A stretch of 64,000 nt of DNA, taken from contig NZ_CP094288.1 in NCBI RefSeq assembly GCF_022693705.1, positions 946,443 through 1,010,442 on the forward strand, written 5' to 3'. Source of the DNA: Infirmifilum sp. NZ (GTDB lineage: Archaea; Thermoproteota; Thermoprotei; Thermofilales; Thermofilaceae). This document shows positions 7,957-17,369 of the stretch, piece by piece (positions within the stretch are counted from its first letter, which is position 1; each line of letters begins with the position of its first letter). The position numbers and the translations under genes are program-made. The notes below the pieces were generated by a model. It made no database searches and was not told the DNA's origin. It worked only from the letters and a program-made list of their open reading frames with translations.

Positions 7957-10900
7957 TCAGACCTTCAGGGGCGTGCTCTCGATGCGCATGAGATCGTTGT
8001 AGAACTCGTAGAGAATCTCTCTATAGTCTCTTAAGCCGTTTTCCACCTCGTCCATTTTCTCCAAAACCTTCTTGGTAGTCTCCTCTGACACAAGGTCCCC
8101 GAAGCTTTCATTCAAACTCGTGTAAACGCTTATTCCAAGTTTAGTCGGCACGAGCTTTCCTCCCTTAACTTCGATGACGTAGTTTCTGATGAAAAGCTTC
8201 TTGATTATCTCCGCGTAGGTTGAAGGCCTCCCGATGTTCCTCTCCTTCATCAACGCGATTACATCGGCCTGAGAGTAAAGCGGCACAGTGGGTCTTCTCC
8301 TGTAGTCTACGCTGACAATCCTGTATTTTCCAGGGCTCAGCCTGAAGTTCTGCCGTAAGGGAAGCATCTTCAGGAAGCCTTCCTCCAAGACCTCTGACAC
8401 AAAACCGTACGTCTTTACGAAGTACGCCGACGAGACCTCTACGGTTTCTTCTATCACCCTAGCAGGAGGCATCTGGCTCGCCATAAACCTGGCAAATATT
8501 AGTCGGTAGAGCGCAAAGTGCTGCCTTGTCAGAGGGATGGGTAGCTGCAGTATACCCTGCTGTATCATGGTCGAAAGCGTCTCCGCGTCTAAGGGTCTTG
8601 TCGGTCGAATACACTCGTGCGCCCCCTCAGTCCCCCATCGGCGCGGGACAAAGAACTCTGCCCCAAACTTCTCCGATAGGTAGGTTCTCGCTACCTGCAA
8701 ACCTGCATCTGAAACCCTGGTGCTATCCGTTCTATGGTAGGTTATCAGACCGCTCTCGAAGAGCTGCTGCGCGATCCTCATCGCCACGTCGGCATTCATC
8801 CCGAGAACTTCATTGGCATCTCTAAGCATGGCGTCCGTGGTGTAGGGGGGCGGCGGGTTCAGTAGCTTCTCTACAGCCGCCTTCTTCTCCACCGTAACTT
8901 CGCTCCCTTGAAGCTCCTTCGCAATAACGCTCGGGCGCTTACCGTTTAGCTGGACATCCTCGACTATTAGGTAGACGTCGTTCTCAAGCGTGACCCGGAA
9001 GACGGGCTTTATGCTTCTTAACGAATCACGGTACCTCTGGATTATCCACCCTAAGACCGGCGTCTGCACTCTACCGGCCGACAGCCAGCGCGACCCATAC
9101 TTCTCGTGAAGCTTCTTGCTTAAAGCAAAGCCAAGCCACCTGTCCTCGATGCGGCGAACAAGCTGGGACTCTACAAGGTTCATGTTTATTTCTCGGGGGC
9201 TTCTCAGCGCTTCCTCGAAGGCCCTACGGGTAACCTCGTGGAATTCTATGCGTTTTAAAACGCGTGTAAACGGTTTCAGCACCAGGTACACGTCCCACGC
9301 TATCTTCTCACCCTCGGTATCCGGGTCCGTGGCCAAGAGCACTTCGTCCACTTCCGACGCTAGCTCTTGCAAGCTTCTCACGATGTCTAGCTTGTCTAAA
9401 ACCCGCTGGCTGCCGCAGTAGGGGCACACCCTAGTGCTGGACCCCTTGCCCTTAAAGTTGTACGTGTTACCGTCAGCTTTGAAGTCTGTGAACTGACGCC
9501 CGCAGTCCAGGCACCGCTTAATGGAGGTGAACACTGGGACGAACGCTTTTCTCTCCGCATTAACAAGAACTCCGTACTTATTGTCGCCGAAGCCTCTGAA
9601 AAAGAACTCCGCCGACGTGATGAGGTCAAATACGTGACCCTGGGATGCCACAATCTGCAGAATCCTGTCTCCAGTTGACGTTTCGTAAGATATTATGCCG
9701 TTAAACTTACGCTTAGTAGGCTTACCGAAGAACGATGCGATGGTTCTCGCCTTAGTAGGAGACTCGACGACGACGAGGGTAGACTTCACGAGGTCTTTGG
9801 TCACAGCCCCGGAAACATCCCCTGCAAGGACCCTACGAATGAAATCTCTTTCCTTTGAAATCTCTTGGATAACCTCCTCAAGATTAATCTCGTCGATCCT
9901 TCTCCATTGAGAATCCCCTGAATAAAACCTCATAGATCTCATGAATTTCTCCAGGAGAACCTGGTCTTGCTCGACAACTATCGATAACCCCTTCGAGATC
10001 CCGCCGGCGTATAGTCTCGACGTTCTACCTGAAGCCTGCACATACGTGAAGATGTCGGGTATGAGCACGTATAGCTCTCCGTTCTCCTCTACAAGCTTCA
10101 CCGCCGTTTCAGCAGACAGCCTCTCCAGAACCTCTCTATCCGAAAGATACTTCTCCACGATAGATCTCAATCTAAGGAGGCTCCGGACAAGGGTCGAGAA
10201 CCTGCCGCTCGCATCGCCGCGGGCGTAGAGCTCCTGCACCTGCCTATACTGGTTAGCGTCCAGCTGAAGCAACCTGTTCCTCACGCTGGCTATGAGCCTA
10301 TCTATCTCGGCTCTGTCGCCCTTCTCTGAGATCTGCGATATGTTTGAAGCCAGCTGAAGAAGCCTAGATGGTGTTAACTCTTCTGGCTTTAATCTGAACT
10401 TGAACCTGGGAACACCAACGAACACCGCATACTTTACAACATGGGGAAGATCGAGACCCCTGACGAGCAAACCGTAGTAGCTCGCTATCCCTATGATGAC
10501 GTCTAACCCCCCTTCGCTGAACTGCTCCAATACACCTTTTTTCACTCTGCGGTAAACGTACTCCGCTCTTATCCCACGCGACCGAAGCTCCGACGCGACG
10601 CTCGCGAGCTCCTCCTCCGGTGTTCCCATCGGGAAAAACACTAGGCCCCCTGAGCCCAACTTCGTGATTATTTCTAAAGCGCTCTCGGTAGGTTTTCCAT
10701 CTATAACTAATGCGTAAACATCTAGTACATTCCTCAGCTGCTCGCTCCTCGTACCCACCTCAAATCCTAGAAGCTCACGGAACAGTTTCACCCTAACTCC
10801 CCGCGCCCTACCTGTAGCTGTAGATACCACCAAAATGCCCCTTCTCCCCTTACTCGCTAGCATCGTGCTTAGCTTCCTCTGCAGCTCTTCCAGCTCTTTT

Positions 10901-11736
10901 GTCACTTCTTCACTCTGTTTCCTGTTGCGCTGAGAGTATGCGAGCTTTCCCTTAAGCATCACGATCTCGAACGCCGTTGAGATCTCTTCCTGGGAAAAGC
11001 CGAGTAGAGTCAGTATTCTCTCTATGTTTTTAGATGACCTCAGAACCGAGTCGACGTCGTCTACAAATATGAAGTCGAAACTCATAGAGGAGAGCTTGTC
11101 AAAGTGGTGCGATAGGAAGTTTGAGGTTGATAAGAGCAGTGAGAACTCTCCCCTTGCTATCCTCTCAAGTGCCTCTTCGCGCTCCTTTTGGGAGAGCCCC
11201 GAGTGATAGGTGACTATAGAGTCCTTGTTCACTCCAACGCGATCTGAGAACAGGAGGGTCTTCTTGTAGACCTGGTTCAGCAAGGTTGTTGTGGGGAGGA
11301 TAAGGTAAGCGCGTCGGCCTTTGGAGGCCATGTAAAGGGCCATGATCATGCCGAAAACGGTTTTACCGACACCCGTTGGGGCAAGGACAGCGAAGCTTGA
11401 TCCTTTAATCACTCTCCTGGCCCAGGTCACCTGCGCAGACCAAGGTTTGCTGGCTAAGGCCTTTTCGAAGAATGAGGTGAACTCTGAGAGCTCCTCCTCA
11501 ATTCTAAGCACATCACCCAGCCTTTTGGTTTTTTCCGTTTCCTTCAAGAGCCTTACAACTGAGGCCAGAAAGCTCCTGTAGCTTTCTAAGTCTACTGGCT
11601 CCTCGAGTCCACGGGGGCTCTTTGAAGAGGGGAGACAAACGTGGCAGGGTAGCCTTTGGTTCAACCTGGTGTCGGTTATAGGACCACCGCAGTTGGGGCA
11701 CGCCTCACGGAAGATCGCGTGTATGTTCTCCTCCAC
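7957..11736 (-). CDS. rgy: Reverse gyrase
   Basis: ATP-dependent topoisomerase that introduces positive supercoils; the hallmark protein of hyperthermophiles. The 1259 aa contain an N-terminal zinc finger (Cys13/Cys16, Cys31/Cys34), a helicase-like half with Walker A TGVGKT near residue 121 and a DDVD box near 226 (the usual DEAD variant), and a type IA topoisomerase half starting with VVESPTKA near 653. The Toprim motif ATDPDTEGEK lies near 800, a second zinc finger near 739-772, and the active-site tyrosine in LITYHRTDS near 997. All motifs are present, so it is a complete single-polypeptide enzyme. nadM follows directly. Confidence 0.98.
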   Translation of the reverse strand: MEENIHAIFREACPNCGGPITDTRLNQRLPCHVCLPSSKSPRGLEEPVDLESYRSFLASVVRLLKETEKTKRLGDVLRIEEELSEFTSFFEKALASKPWSAQVTWARRVIKGSSFAVLAPTGVGKTVFGMIMALYMASKGRRAYLILPTTTLLNQVYKKTLLFSDRVGVNKDSIVTYHSGLSQKEREEALERIARGEFSLLLSTSNFLSHHFDKLSSMSFDFIFVDDVDSVLRSSKNIERILTLLGFSQEEISTAFEIVMLKGKLAYSQRNRKQSEEVTKELEELQRKLSTMLASKGRRGILVVSTATGRARGVRVKLFRELLGFEVGTRSEQLRNVLDVYALVIDGKPTESALEIITKLGSGGLVFFPMGTPEEELASVASELRSRGIRAEYVYRRVKKGVLEQFSEGGLDVIIGIASYYGLLVRGLDLPHVVKYAVFVGVPRFKFRLKPEELTPSRLLQLASNISQISEKGDRAEIDRLIASVRNRLLQLDANQYRQVQELYARGDASGRFSTLVRSLLRLRSIVEKYLSDREVLERLSAETAVKLVEENGELYVLIPDIFTYVQASGRTSRLYAGGISKGLSIVVEQDQVLLEKFMRSMRFYSGDSQWRRIDEINLEEVIQEISKERDFIRRVLAGDVSGAVTKDLVKSTLVVVESPTKARTIASFFGKPTKRKFNGIISYETSTGDRILQIVASQGHVFDLITSAEFFFRGFGDNKYGVLVNAERKAFVPVFTSIKRCLDCGRQFTDFKADGNTYNFKGKGSSTRVCPYCGSQRVLDKLDIVRSLQELASEVDEVLLATDPDTEGEKIAWDVYLVLKPFTRVLKRIEFHEVTRRAFEEALRSPREINMNLVESQLVRRIEDRWLGFALSKKLHEKYGSRWLSAGRVQTPVLGWIIQRYRDSLRSIKPVFRVTLENDVYLIVEDVQLNGKRPSVIAKELQGSEVTVEKKAAVEKLLNPPPPYTTDAMLRDANEVLGMNADVAMRIAQQLFESGLITYHRTDSTRVSDAGLQVARTYLSEKFGAEFFVPRRWGTEGAHECIRPTRPLDAETLSTMIQQGILQLPIPLTRQHFALYRLIFARFMASQMPPARVIEETVEVSSAYFVKTYGFVSEVLEEGFLKMLPLRQNFRLSPGKYRIVSVDYRRRPTVPLYSQADVIALMKERNIGRPSTYAEIIKKLFIRNYVIEVKGGKLVPTKLGISVYTSLNESFGDLVSEETTKKVLEKMDEVENGLRDYREILYEFYNDLMRIESTPLKV

Positions 11737-11784
11737 TTTCCTCGTGAGAAGTAGTTTAAGAGAAAGCTTTAAAAAAATAGTGTT

Positions 11785-12720
11785 TTAGGATTGGGAGGCA
11801 AGCTTAACCAGGCGGTTCCAGTTCTCCTCGATGTCTCTCTTGATTTCCTCGAGGAGCCACCTGTTCTGCGGCTCTAGCAGATGTCGGAACCTACCCTGAA
11901 GCTTGAAATAGTCCTCTATGGGTTTCGGTTCCTTCACGGGAACTGTGATCCTTATCTTGCCATTCTCGTACTCGTAGAGCGGCCATATCCGCGTCTGGAC
12001 GGCCAGCCTTGCGACCTCGATACTCCTTGAGGGGTCAAAGTACCAGCCAGTTGGACACGGGCTGAAGTAGTGTAGCACTACGGGACCGCTGAAGGAAGCG
12101 GCCTTAACGAGCTTGTTGTACATGTCGACTGGAAAGGCTGGGTTCATCGTGGCGGCATATGGGACCCCGTGCGCGATCGCTATCTCAATGAGGTTCTTCT
12201 TCCTCTCAAGCTTCCCGGGTATCACTTTCCCAGAGGGGCTGGTGGTGGTGTGGGCTCCCTTGGGTGTTGCCCCGCTCCTCTGGATCCCAGTGTTCATGTA
12301 GGCCTCGTTGTCGTAGCATATGTATATGAGGTCATGCCCCCTCTCGAGTGCACCGCTCAAAGCCTGGAATCCTATATCGAACGTACCGCCGTCGCCGGCG
12401 AAGACAATGACTTTAGGCTTCTTCTTGCCGTACTTCTTACTTAGAATCTTAAACGCAGATTCAATGCCACTGGCTACTGCCGCCGAGTTCTCAAAGGCTA
12501 CGTGGACCCATGGAACCCCCCAGCTTGTATAGGGGAATATAGTGGTAGCGACCTCCAGGCATCCCGTGGCGTTAACAACCACCTTGGGATCCGGCACGGC
12601 TTTTAAAGCCATCCTGACTACCTGAGGTATGCCGCATCCAGCGCACAGCCTATGACCTGGAGCAAAGTACTCTGCTCTTGGAATTTCCTTTAAAGTCCTA
12701 ATGAACCTCGCCTCACTCAC
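11785..12720 (-). CDS. porB: 2-oxoacid (pyruvate):ferredoxin oxidoreductase, beta subunit
   Basis: Thiamine-pyrophosphate-binding subunit of the pyruvate/2-oxoacid:ferredoxin oxidoreductase, which converts 2-oxoacids, CoA and oxidised ferredoxin to acyl-CoA and CO2. The 311 aa show the N-terminal cluster motif LCAGCGIPQV, NATGCLEV and the TPP/Mg motif GDGGTFDIG followed by NEAYMNTG. It is the last gene of the gamma-delta-alpha-beta operon, and its GTG start abuts the porA stop. The complete four-subunit form is typical of archaeal POR; substrate preference cannot be read from sequence alone. Confidence 0.94.
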   Translation of the reverse strand: MSEARFIRTLKEIPRAEYFAPGHRLCAGCGIPQVVRMALKAVPDPKVVVNATGCLEVATTIFPYTSWGVPWVHVAFENSAAVASGIESAFKILSKKYGKKKPKVIVFAGDGGTFDIGFQALSGALERGHDLIYICYDNEAYMNTGIQRSGATPKGAHTTTSPSGKVIPGKLERKKNLIEIAIAHGVPYAATMNPAFPVDMYNKLVKAASFSGPVVLHYFSPCPTGWYFDPSRSIEVARLAVQTRIWPLYEYENGKIRITVPVKEPKPIEDYFKLQGRFRHLLEPQNRWLLEEIKRDIEENWNRLVKLASQS

Positions 12721-13907
12721 TACTCCTCACCTCTCAACCCCACCCATATAGGGCTTTCCGGAGCTTCACCCTTCTTTAAAACGGCCTCCGAGATCTCGAC
12801 GATCCTTTCAACGTGCGCCGGCGTGAGGTCCCTACCGCCAAGACCATATATAACGTTGTACAATAGCGGCTTCGCTTTAGAGTTAACAAGCGACGCAGAC
12901 ACGTCCATGAACAGCTGTGCTCCAGGGCTACCAAAGCTGACACTACGATCCATAACCGCGACCACCGAGGCCCCTCTCAGAGCTTCACGGAGCTCCCTGG
13001 CTGGGAACGGTCTGTACTGTGTCAGGCTCACTACCCCCACCTTCTTTCCCCTCTCGGCGAGCCTCCTGATAGCGTACCTCACAGTGCCAGCAGAGCTACC
13101 CAGGACCATGAGAACCACGTCTGACCCTTCGACGTTGAATGTTTTGACCGGCGCATACCTCCTACCGGTTAGTTCGCCGTACTCCTCAAAGACCTCCCTT
13201 ATAACTGGCCTCACCGACTCTAGAGACTCAAACTGATTACGCTTGTGCTCCATGTACCAGTCGAAGAGGTCCAGAGGCCCATAGGTAGCAGGTTTGTCCG
13301 GGTCGATGGGGTTCACAGGCTCTTTCTTTGGCAGGAACGCCTTCACGTCAGAGTCTTCAAGCACGTATAGCCCCTCAAGAGCATGAGTCAAGATGAAGCC
13401 ATCAAGGTTCACAATGCTGGGGAAGAGAACCCTCCGATCCTCAGAGATTCTGAACGACACCAGCGTCAGATCGTAGGCTTCCTGAACGTTTTCCGCGAAG
13501 AACTGCAACCAGCCAGTGTCGCGCGCCGCGTAAGCATCATCGTGAGAGCAGTGGATGTTTATATTGGGTGATAAGGCGCGGTTGCCCATCGCCATCACAA
13601 TCGTCGTTCTGAGACCCGCTGCTATCCATAGGATCTCGTACATTAGCGCTAGCCCCTGACTGGATGTGGCGGTGAAGACCCTTGCACCAGCTAGCGACGC
13701 CCCCACAGCTGCAGATAAAGCTGTGTGCTCGCTCTCCACGGGAATAAAAGCCGCGTCTAACTCGCCGTTGTTCACGTACTCCGCAAGAGTTTCAACAATT
13801 ATTGTCTGCGGCGTAATTGGGTAGGCTGATATGACGTCTACCTCTGCCTGCTTCACGGCGTAAGCTACCGCTCTATCGCCGTTCATCCCAACAAGCTTAC
13901 CTCTCAT
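12720..13907 (-). CDS. porA: 2-oxoacid (pyruvate):ferredoxin oxidoreductase, alpha subunit
   Basis: Alpha subunit carrying the pyrimidine-binding and domain II parts of the enzyme. The 395 aa begin with the characteristic GNRA-like MNGDRAVAYAVKQAEVDVIS, then AYPITPQTIIVE and FIPVESEHTALSAAVGA, followed by the ATSSQGLALMYE segment. It follows porD by 3 nt and shares its last base with the porB start, so the subunits are tightly co-translated. Confidence 0.94.
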   Translation of the reverse strand: MRGKLVGMNGDRAVAYAVKQAEVDVISAYPITPQTIIVETLAEYVNNGELDAAFIPVESEHTALSAAVGASLAGARVFTATSSQGLALMYEILWIAAGLRTTIVMAMGNRALSPNINIHCSHDDAYAARDTGWLQFFAENVQEAYDLTLVSFRISEDRRVLFPSIVNLDGFILTHALEGLYVLEDSDVKAFLPKKEPVNPIDPDKPATYGPLDLFDWYMEHKRNQFESLESVRPVIREVFEEYGELTGRRYAPVKTFNVEGSDVVLMVLGSSAGTVRYAIRRLAERGKKVGVVSLTQYRPFPARELREALRGASVVAVMDRSVSFGSPGAQLFMDVSASLVNSKAKPLLYNVIYGLGGRDLTPAHVERIVEISEAVLKKGEAPESPIWVGLRGEE

Positions 13908-13910
13908 GCT

Positions 13911-14210
13911 TTACACCTCAAGCCTCATCTCTATCGCGTGAACCGGGCAAACGTTCGCGCATATCCCGCACCCCTTACAGTAATCGTAATCTATCTGAAC
14001 GGAGTCGTCGTCCCCTCTCAGTATGGCTGGCTCCGGGCAGTGAATCCAGCACAGCAAGCACTTTATGCACTTGCCGTTGTCCAGGACCGGCTTCATCGCC
14101 CGCCAGTTCCCGGTCTTGTTATAGAGGCTCGTTTTCGGCTCGGGTATTATCCCCCCTAGAGGGAGATCCCTCCACGATTTGATCTTCAAGACTAAGCTCT
14201 CACCACTCAT
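13911..14210 (-). CDS. porD: 2-oxoacid:ferredoxin oxidoreductase, delta (ferredoxin) subunit
   Basis: Electron-transfer subunit with two [4Fe-4S] clusters. The 99-aa product has the two motifs CIKCLLCWIHCPEP and CKGCGICANVCPVHAI, the classic 8Fe ferredoxin pattern with a conserved proline after the last cysteine. It overlaps the end of porC by 11 nt. It should pass electrons from the TPP/cluster in PorB to soluble ferredoxin. Confidence 0.95.
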   Translation of the reverse strand: MSGESLVLKIKSWRDLPLGGIIPEPKTSLYNKTGNWRAMKPVLDNGKCIKCLLCWIHCPEPAILRGDDDSVQIDYDYCKGCGICANVCPVHAIEMRLEV

Positions 14211-14778
14211 ACTCCTTCACCATCTCGTACGCTTTCTTCACAGCAACAGCATTGCTTTCAGCGAGCTTCGGGTCCCTGCCGAACCTCTCCGCGATAACAC
14301 CGAGTACGGTCTCGAGCTTCACGACCTCGCTCGCCCGGGCGAATGCACCAAGCATCGGAGTGTTGTAGAATGGCCTGCCAAATATCGCCATCGCGATGCC
14401 GTAGGCATCGACGAGCCACACTTTTGCCCCGAGCTCCCTGGCAATTTTCAGCAAGCCTTCAGGAGGCTTCTGCGAGTTCAGGACTATGAGCCCGCCGCTT
14501 TTAAGCCCCTGCGTTATATACTGCACCTCGTTGTGGAGAGAGGGGTCGATCACTACCACAGCGTCGGGGTTGTATATGCTTGAGTGCAGCTCTATGGGTT
14601 GATCACTGATCCTCGTGTATGCCCTGACGGGCGCCCCCCGCCTTTCAGGGCCGAACTCTGGCGCGTGGTACACGTACTTACCCTCCTTTAGTGCCGACAA
14701 CGCGAGTAGCTCGCTGGAAGTCACAACACCCTGCCCTCCTCGACCGTGCCAACGCACCTCGTAGATGCTATCGCTCAT
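14200..14778 (-). CDS. porC: 2-oxoacid:ferredoxin oxidoreductase, gamma subunit
   Basis: Gamma subunit (192 aa) with the family N-terminus IYEVRWHGRGGQGVVTSSEL and the HAPEFGPERRGAPVRAYTRI segment, involved in CoA binding. First gene of the four-gene operon porC-porD-porA-porB. An upstream TATA box at about 14809-14818 puts the transcription start within a few bases of the ATG. Confidence 0.94.
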   Translation of the reverse strand: MSDSIYEVRWHGRGGQGVVTSSELLALSALKEGKYVYHAPEFGPERRGAPVRAYTRISDQPIELHSSIYNPDAVVVIDPSLHNEVQYITQGLKSGGLIVLNSQKPPEGLLKIARELGAKVWLVDAYGIAMAIFGRPFYNTPMLGAFARASEVVKLETVLGVIAERFGRDPKLAESNAVAVKKAYEMVKEYEW

Positions 14779-14808
14779 TGACGTTCAAGCACTAAAACAT
14801 GGTTCAAG

Positions 14809-14818
14809 TATAATAAAC
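14809..14818 (-). promoter_or_regulatory. TATA box of the por operon
   Basis: On the minus strand the sequence reads TTTATTATA, centred about 35 nt upstream of the porC ATG, giving a leader of only a few nucleotides. Confidence 0.55.
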
Positions 14819-14886
14819 CTTAAGCAATAAGAGCCTTTAGGACTTGGGGCCAGCGGTATCCGCTTCCTCGCTCAACCGAGCTGGCA

Positions 14887-14897
14887 AAGTTAATTAG
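14887..14897 (+). promoter_or_regulatory. TATA box of the HDAC-like gene
   Basis: AAGTTAATTAG ends 25 nt before the ATG at 14922, as expected for a leaderless archaeal transcript. Confidence 0.5.
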
Positions 14898-14921
14898 CCA
14901 TAGAACGCACCTAGACACTTA

Positions 14922-15974
14922 ATGCGGGTCTTCGTGGCTTACGCGGAGGAGCTCAAACAGATCGCTTTTACTCCGCCCTCTCTACGGGACGCGTGGATCA
15001 CCAGGATAAAGCTGTTTTACAGCGAGAGGTTGCCGCAGCTCGAAGAAAGTCTGGCTGTTCAGCGCGTAGAGCCCTCACCTATAGGCGAGGAAGAGCTGCT
15101 GAGGGCGCATGATAGAGATTACATCGAGTTCGTGAAGCGTAAGTCCACCGAAGGTAAGGGTCTTCTCGATTACGGTGACACGCCTGCTTACCCAGGTGTG
15201 TTTGAGGACGCTTTAATGACAACAGCCGCAACGCTCACGCTGGCTCGCAGGCTTCTCCTGGAGGGGGGAGTTGGGTTTAACCCTAACGGTGGCTTCCACC
15301 ACGCGCGGAGGCGAAGCGCGGGAGGCTTCTGTGTTTTCAATGACTTAGCAGTGACTGCGCTGTGGCTTCGCGAGCGTGGCGTTGAGCGGGTAGCCATAAT
15401 CGACATAGATGCCCACCACGGGGATGGCACTCAGCAGATACTCTACTCCACCGACGTGCTTAAGATCAGCGTTCACGGCTACGGGTACGGCTTTTACCCC
15501 GGGACCGGCTGGATCGACGAGCTGGGCGAGGGGGCGGGTTATTGCAGGAACTTTAACATACCTGTACCCCTCGGCTCGGGCGACGACGTCTTCGTCAGGG
15601 TTCTCGAGGAAGTAATAACCCCTCTGATCGACGCGTATAGACCGGGTTTCCTCATCATTCAATCTGGCGTTGACGGCCACAGGGGTGATCCTCTAACGGA
15701 CCTAAACTACACTGAGCACTCTTACATGCACTTTGCATCATTTGTGTCAAGGTACGCGGCTAGCGGTACTCCAGTGCTCGTAACGGGCGGAGGGGGGTAC
15801 GTTCCATCTACCGTGTCCAGGGTCTGGGCGCTAGTGCTTTCTAGAATAGCCGGTGGCGACGCCAGCCCATTCCTTGTCGGCGATGAACGCACCGCCAGCA
15901 GTGAAGACATTGTGAGCCTTGTTGAAGACAGAGTAGCGTGGCTTAAGGAAAAAATCAGGGAGTGCAAGTTCTAA
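14922..15974 (+). CDS. Histone deacetylase-family amidohydrolase (AcuC/APAH-like)
   Basis: Zinc-dependent deacetylase fold. The 350-aa product shows the tandem histidines in GGFHHA (about 123-128), the zinc-ligand motif DIDAHHGDGTQQ (about 161-172), GVDGHRGDP (about 250-258) and a late GGGGY loop, so the catalytic set is complete. In archaea, members act on small acetylated molecules such as polyamines or on acetylated proteins; the sequence does not tell which. It is transcribed alone, divergently from the por operon. Confidence 0.88.
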   Translation: MRVFVAYAEELKQIAFTPPSLRDAWITRIKLFYSERLPQLEESLAVQRVEPSPIGEEELLRAHDRDYIEFVKRKSTEGKGLLDYGDTPAYPGVFEDALMTTAATLTLARRLLLEGGVGFNPNGGFHHARRRSAGGFCVFNDLAVTALWLRERGVERVAIIDIDAHHGDGTQQILYSTDVLKISVHGYGYGFYPGTGWIDELGEGAGYCRNFNIPVPLGSGDDVFVRVLEEVITPLIDAYRPGFLIIQSGVDGHRGDPLTDLNYTEHSYMHFASFVSRYAASGTPVLVTGGGGYVPSTVSRVWALVLSRIAGGDASPFLVGDERTASSEDIVSLVEDRVAWLKEKIRECKF

Positions 15975-16225
15975 TATATCTCAATTTCAACTCCGAAAGC
16001 TGATCCCTGCATGCTGACGATGACGTCCACGTCCCTGTTGCCCGTCAACCGCGTGAGCGACTCTACAAACTCTCCGATCTTTGTAAAAAGCTCGCCCGGC
16101 GTCTCCCCTACCCCGTCAACGGCAACCTTCACGCTCTTACCGTTAACCTGAACCTCGAATTGAGCGTCCTTGAACATGCTCTTGAGCTTCTTCTCCACGT
16201 CACTCTTAGTTATCAAAGCCACCAC
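15971..16225 (-). CDS. Conserved small protein of unknown function
   Basis: An 84-aa product if started at the GTG at 16225; upstream in-frame starts would give up to 109 aa. The GTG is preferred because a TATA-like TTTTTAAA (about 16246-16257 on the minus strand) lies about 25 nt upstream. The frame reads VALITKSDVEKKLKSMFKD and later an alternating beta pattern ending SAFGVEIEIY. I do not recognise the family; it looks like a compact alpha/beta domain. Its 3' end overlaps the HDAC-like gene by 4 nt. Confidence 0.6.
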   Translation of the reverse strand: MVALITKSDVEKKLKSMFKDAQFEVQVNGKSVKVAVDGVGETPGELFTKIGEFVESLTRLTGNRDVDVIVSMQGSAFGVEIEIY

Positions 16226-16438
16226 TAGGAAAAAAGGAAGACTCATGCGTTTAAAAACATATTGGCCCAATTTGCACGGCTCCTCCTTTTCTGCCCTCAC
16301 TGGCCCCCTTCACTGACCCGAGATCCCTCTCCCGGTTTTCATGGGCTCAGCACTATCGACAAGTCCTACCAGCCTACGGCGCGCGACCTGGTTCGCCCAG
16401 GTACTCCTAGAGCTAAATAACGACGAAAAACCTATCTT

Positions 16439-16448
16439 GCAATTTATT
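16439..16448 (+). promoter_or_regulatory. TATA box that supports the start at 16470
   Basis: GCAATTTATT ends about 21 nt before the ATG at 16470. It argues that the long upstream extension of this reading frame is not translated. Confidence 0.45.
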
Positions 16449-16469
16449 GCCTTTCTGGTGAAAATAAAG

Positions 16470-16880
16470 ATGACATCGGTTGTCGCGCTTAGTGAGATGA
16501 TGAAAGAGTACACTCAGAAATTCAGTGAGTACCTTGCAAGGAAAGACTACGACTCAGCGATACCTCTGGGTTTACAAACTCTTGAGAACCTCTTAAAGAT
16601 AGCGAGAGAGGAAATAGTCGGCATGCTAAACGACCCAGAGCTGGTTAAAGTTGGCGAGAGCATACTCAAGAACTATGAAAACATAATCTCCTACGTTAAG
16701 GGGTCTCTGAGCACGCTGAAGTATGTTTCACCCATTTACGCTGCTGGTGAAAAGGAACAGCTAGTGGGGCTCATCGCTAGCTCTGTATCAGAGCTTTTCA
16801 ACTTCGTTATGGGCGCGCTACTCATCGTCGCATCTCTCCAGGGTCGCCAGCAGGCAGAGGAGCCCTTTGGCGTCGTATGA
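16470..16880 (+). CDS. Helical protein of unknown function
   Basis: A 136-aa product from the ATG at 16470, chosen because of the TATA box about 25-30 nt upstream; the frame is open further upstream, but that part looks non-coding. The sequence is almost wholly alpha-helical (EMMKEYTQKFSEYLARKDYD, then several amphipathic helices), with a hydrophobic stretch FNFVMGALLIVASL near the end. I do not recognise a family. It converges with the AbrB-like gene, leaving 3 nt between them. Confidence 0.55.
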   Translation: MTSVVALSEMMKEYTQKFSEYLARKDYDSAIPLGLQTLENLLKIAREEIVGMLNDPELVKVGESILKNYENIISYVKGSLSTLKYVSPIYAAGEKEQLVGLIASSVSELFNFVMGALLIVASLQGRQQAEEPFGVV

Positions 16881-16883
16881 TAC

Positions 16884-17210
16884 TCACTCATGCACCTTGA
16901 GCGGCTTTATACTCACGACTTCTACCTCAGCGCCCGGCGGTATGGAGAGTTTTTCGCGCAACTCCTTAGGCAAGGTGAACTGCCTGGAATCCGTGTACTT
17001 CGTCTTAAGAAGCCTCGCCGTAAACGTGTGCTCCAAGCCGGCATACCTTATCGTCACCTGAGCCTCAACGACGTCCCGCAACCCGAGCTTTCTCACGAGG
17101 CTGGCCGGCACGAGGACCTGATTGTTGGAGTACATCTTTATCCTATACGGCAAAGACTCTATCCCAAGTCCTTTTACTCCACGACGTCTCTCCGCCATAA
17201 CCACTCCCAC
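16884..17210 (-). CDS. AbrB/SpoVT-like swapped-hairpin DNA-binding protein
   Basis: A 108-aa product with two swapped-hairpin-like segments: YSNNQVLVPASLVRKLGL in the first half and RQFTLPKELREKLSIPPGAE in the second, each followed by a short beta run (VEVVSI at the end). This is the pattern of AbrB/MazE-type transcription factors, here as an internal duplication. A TATA box (CTTATATTTT, 17234-17243) puts the transcription start next to the GTG at 17210; an ATG with a GGAGTGG element occurs 12 nt later. An imperfect CACA-TGTG inverted repeat at the start site may be an operator. Confidence 0.65.
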   Translation of the reverse strand: MGVVMAERRRGVKGLGIESLPYRIKMYSNNQVLVPASLVRKLGLRDVVEAQVTIRYAGLEHTFTARLLKTKYTDSRQFTLPKELREKLSIPPGAEVEVVSIKPLKVHE

Positions 17211-17369
17211 AATAGTGTGTATTGTAAAAACGTCTTATATTTTTCACGTCCATTCCACCTAGCACTCTCTAAAGATTTCTCTCTTTTACGACAGAAAACC
17301 CTGACAGGGCTGAGTAGCGCTCCGGCGTTAACTACTTAAAAACACCCCTGCCAAGAGTTGTTGAGCGGG

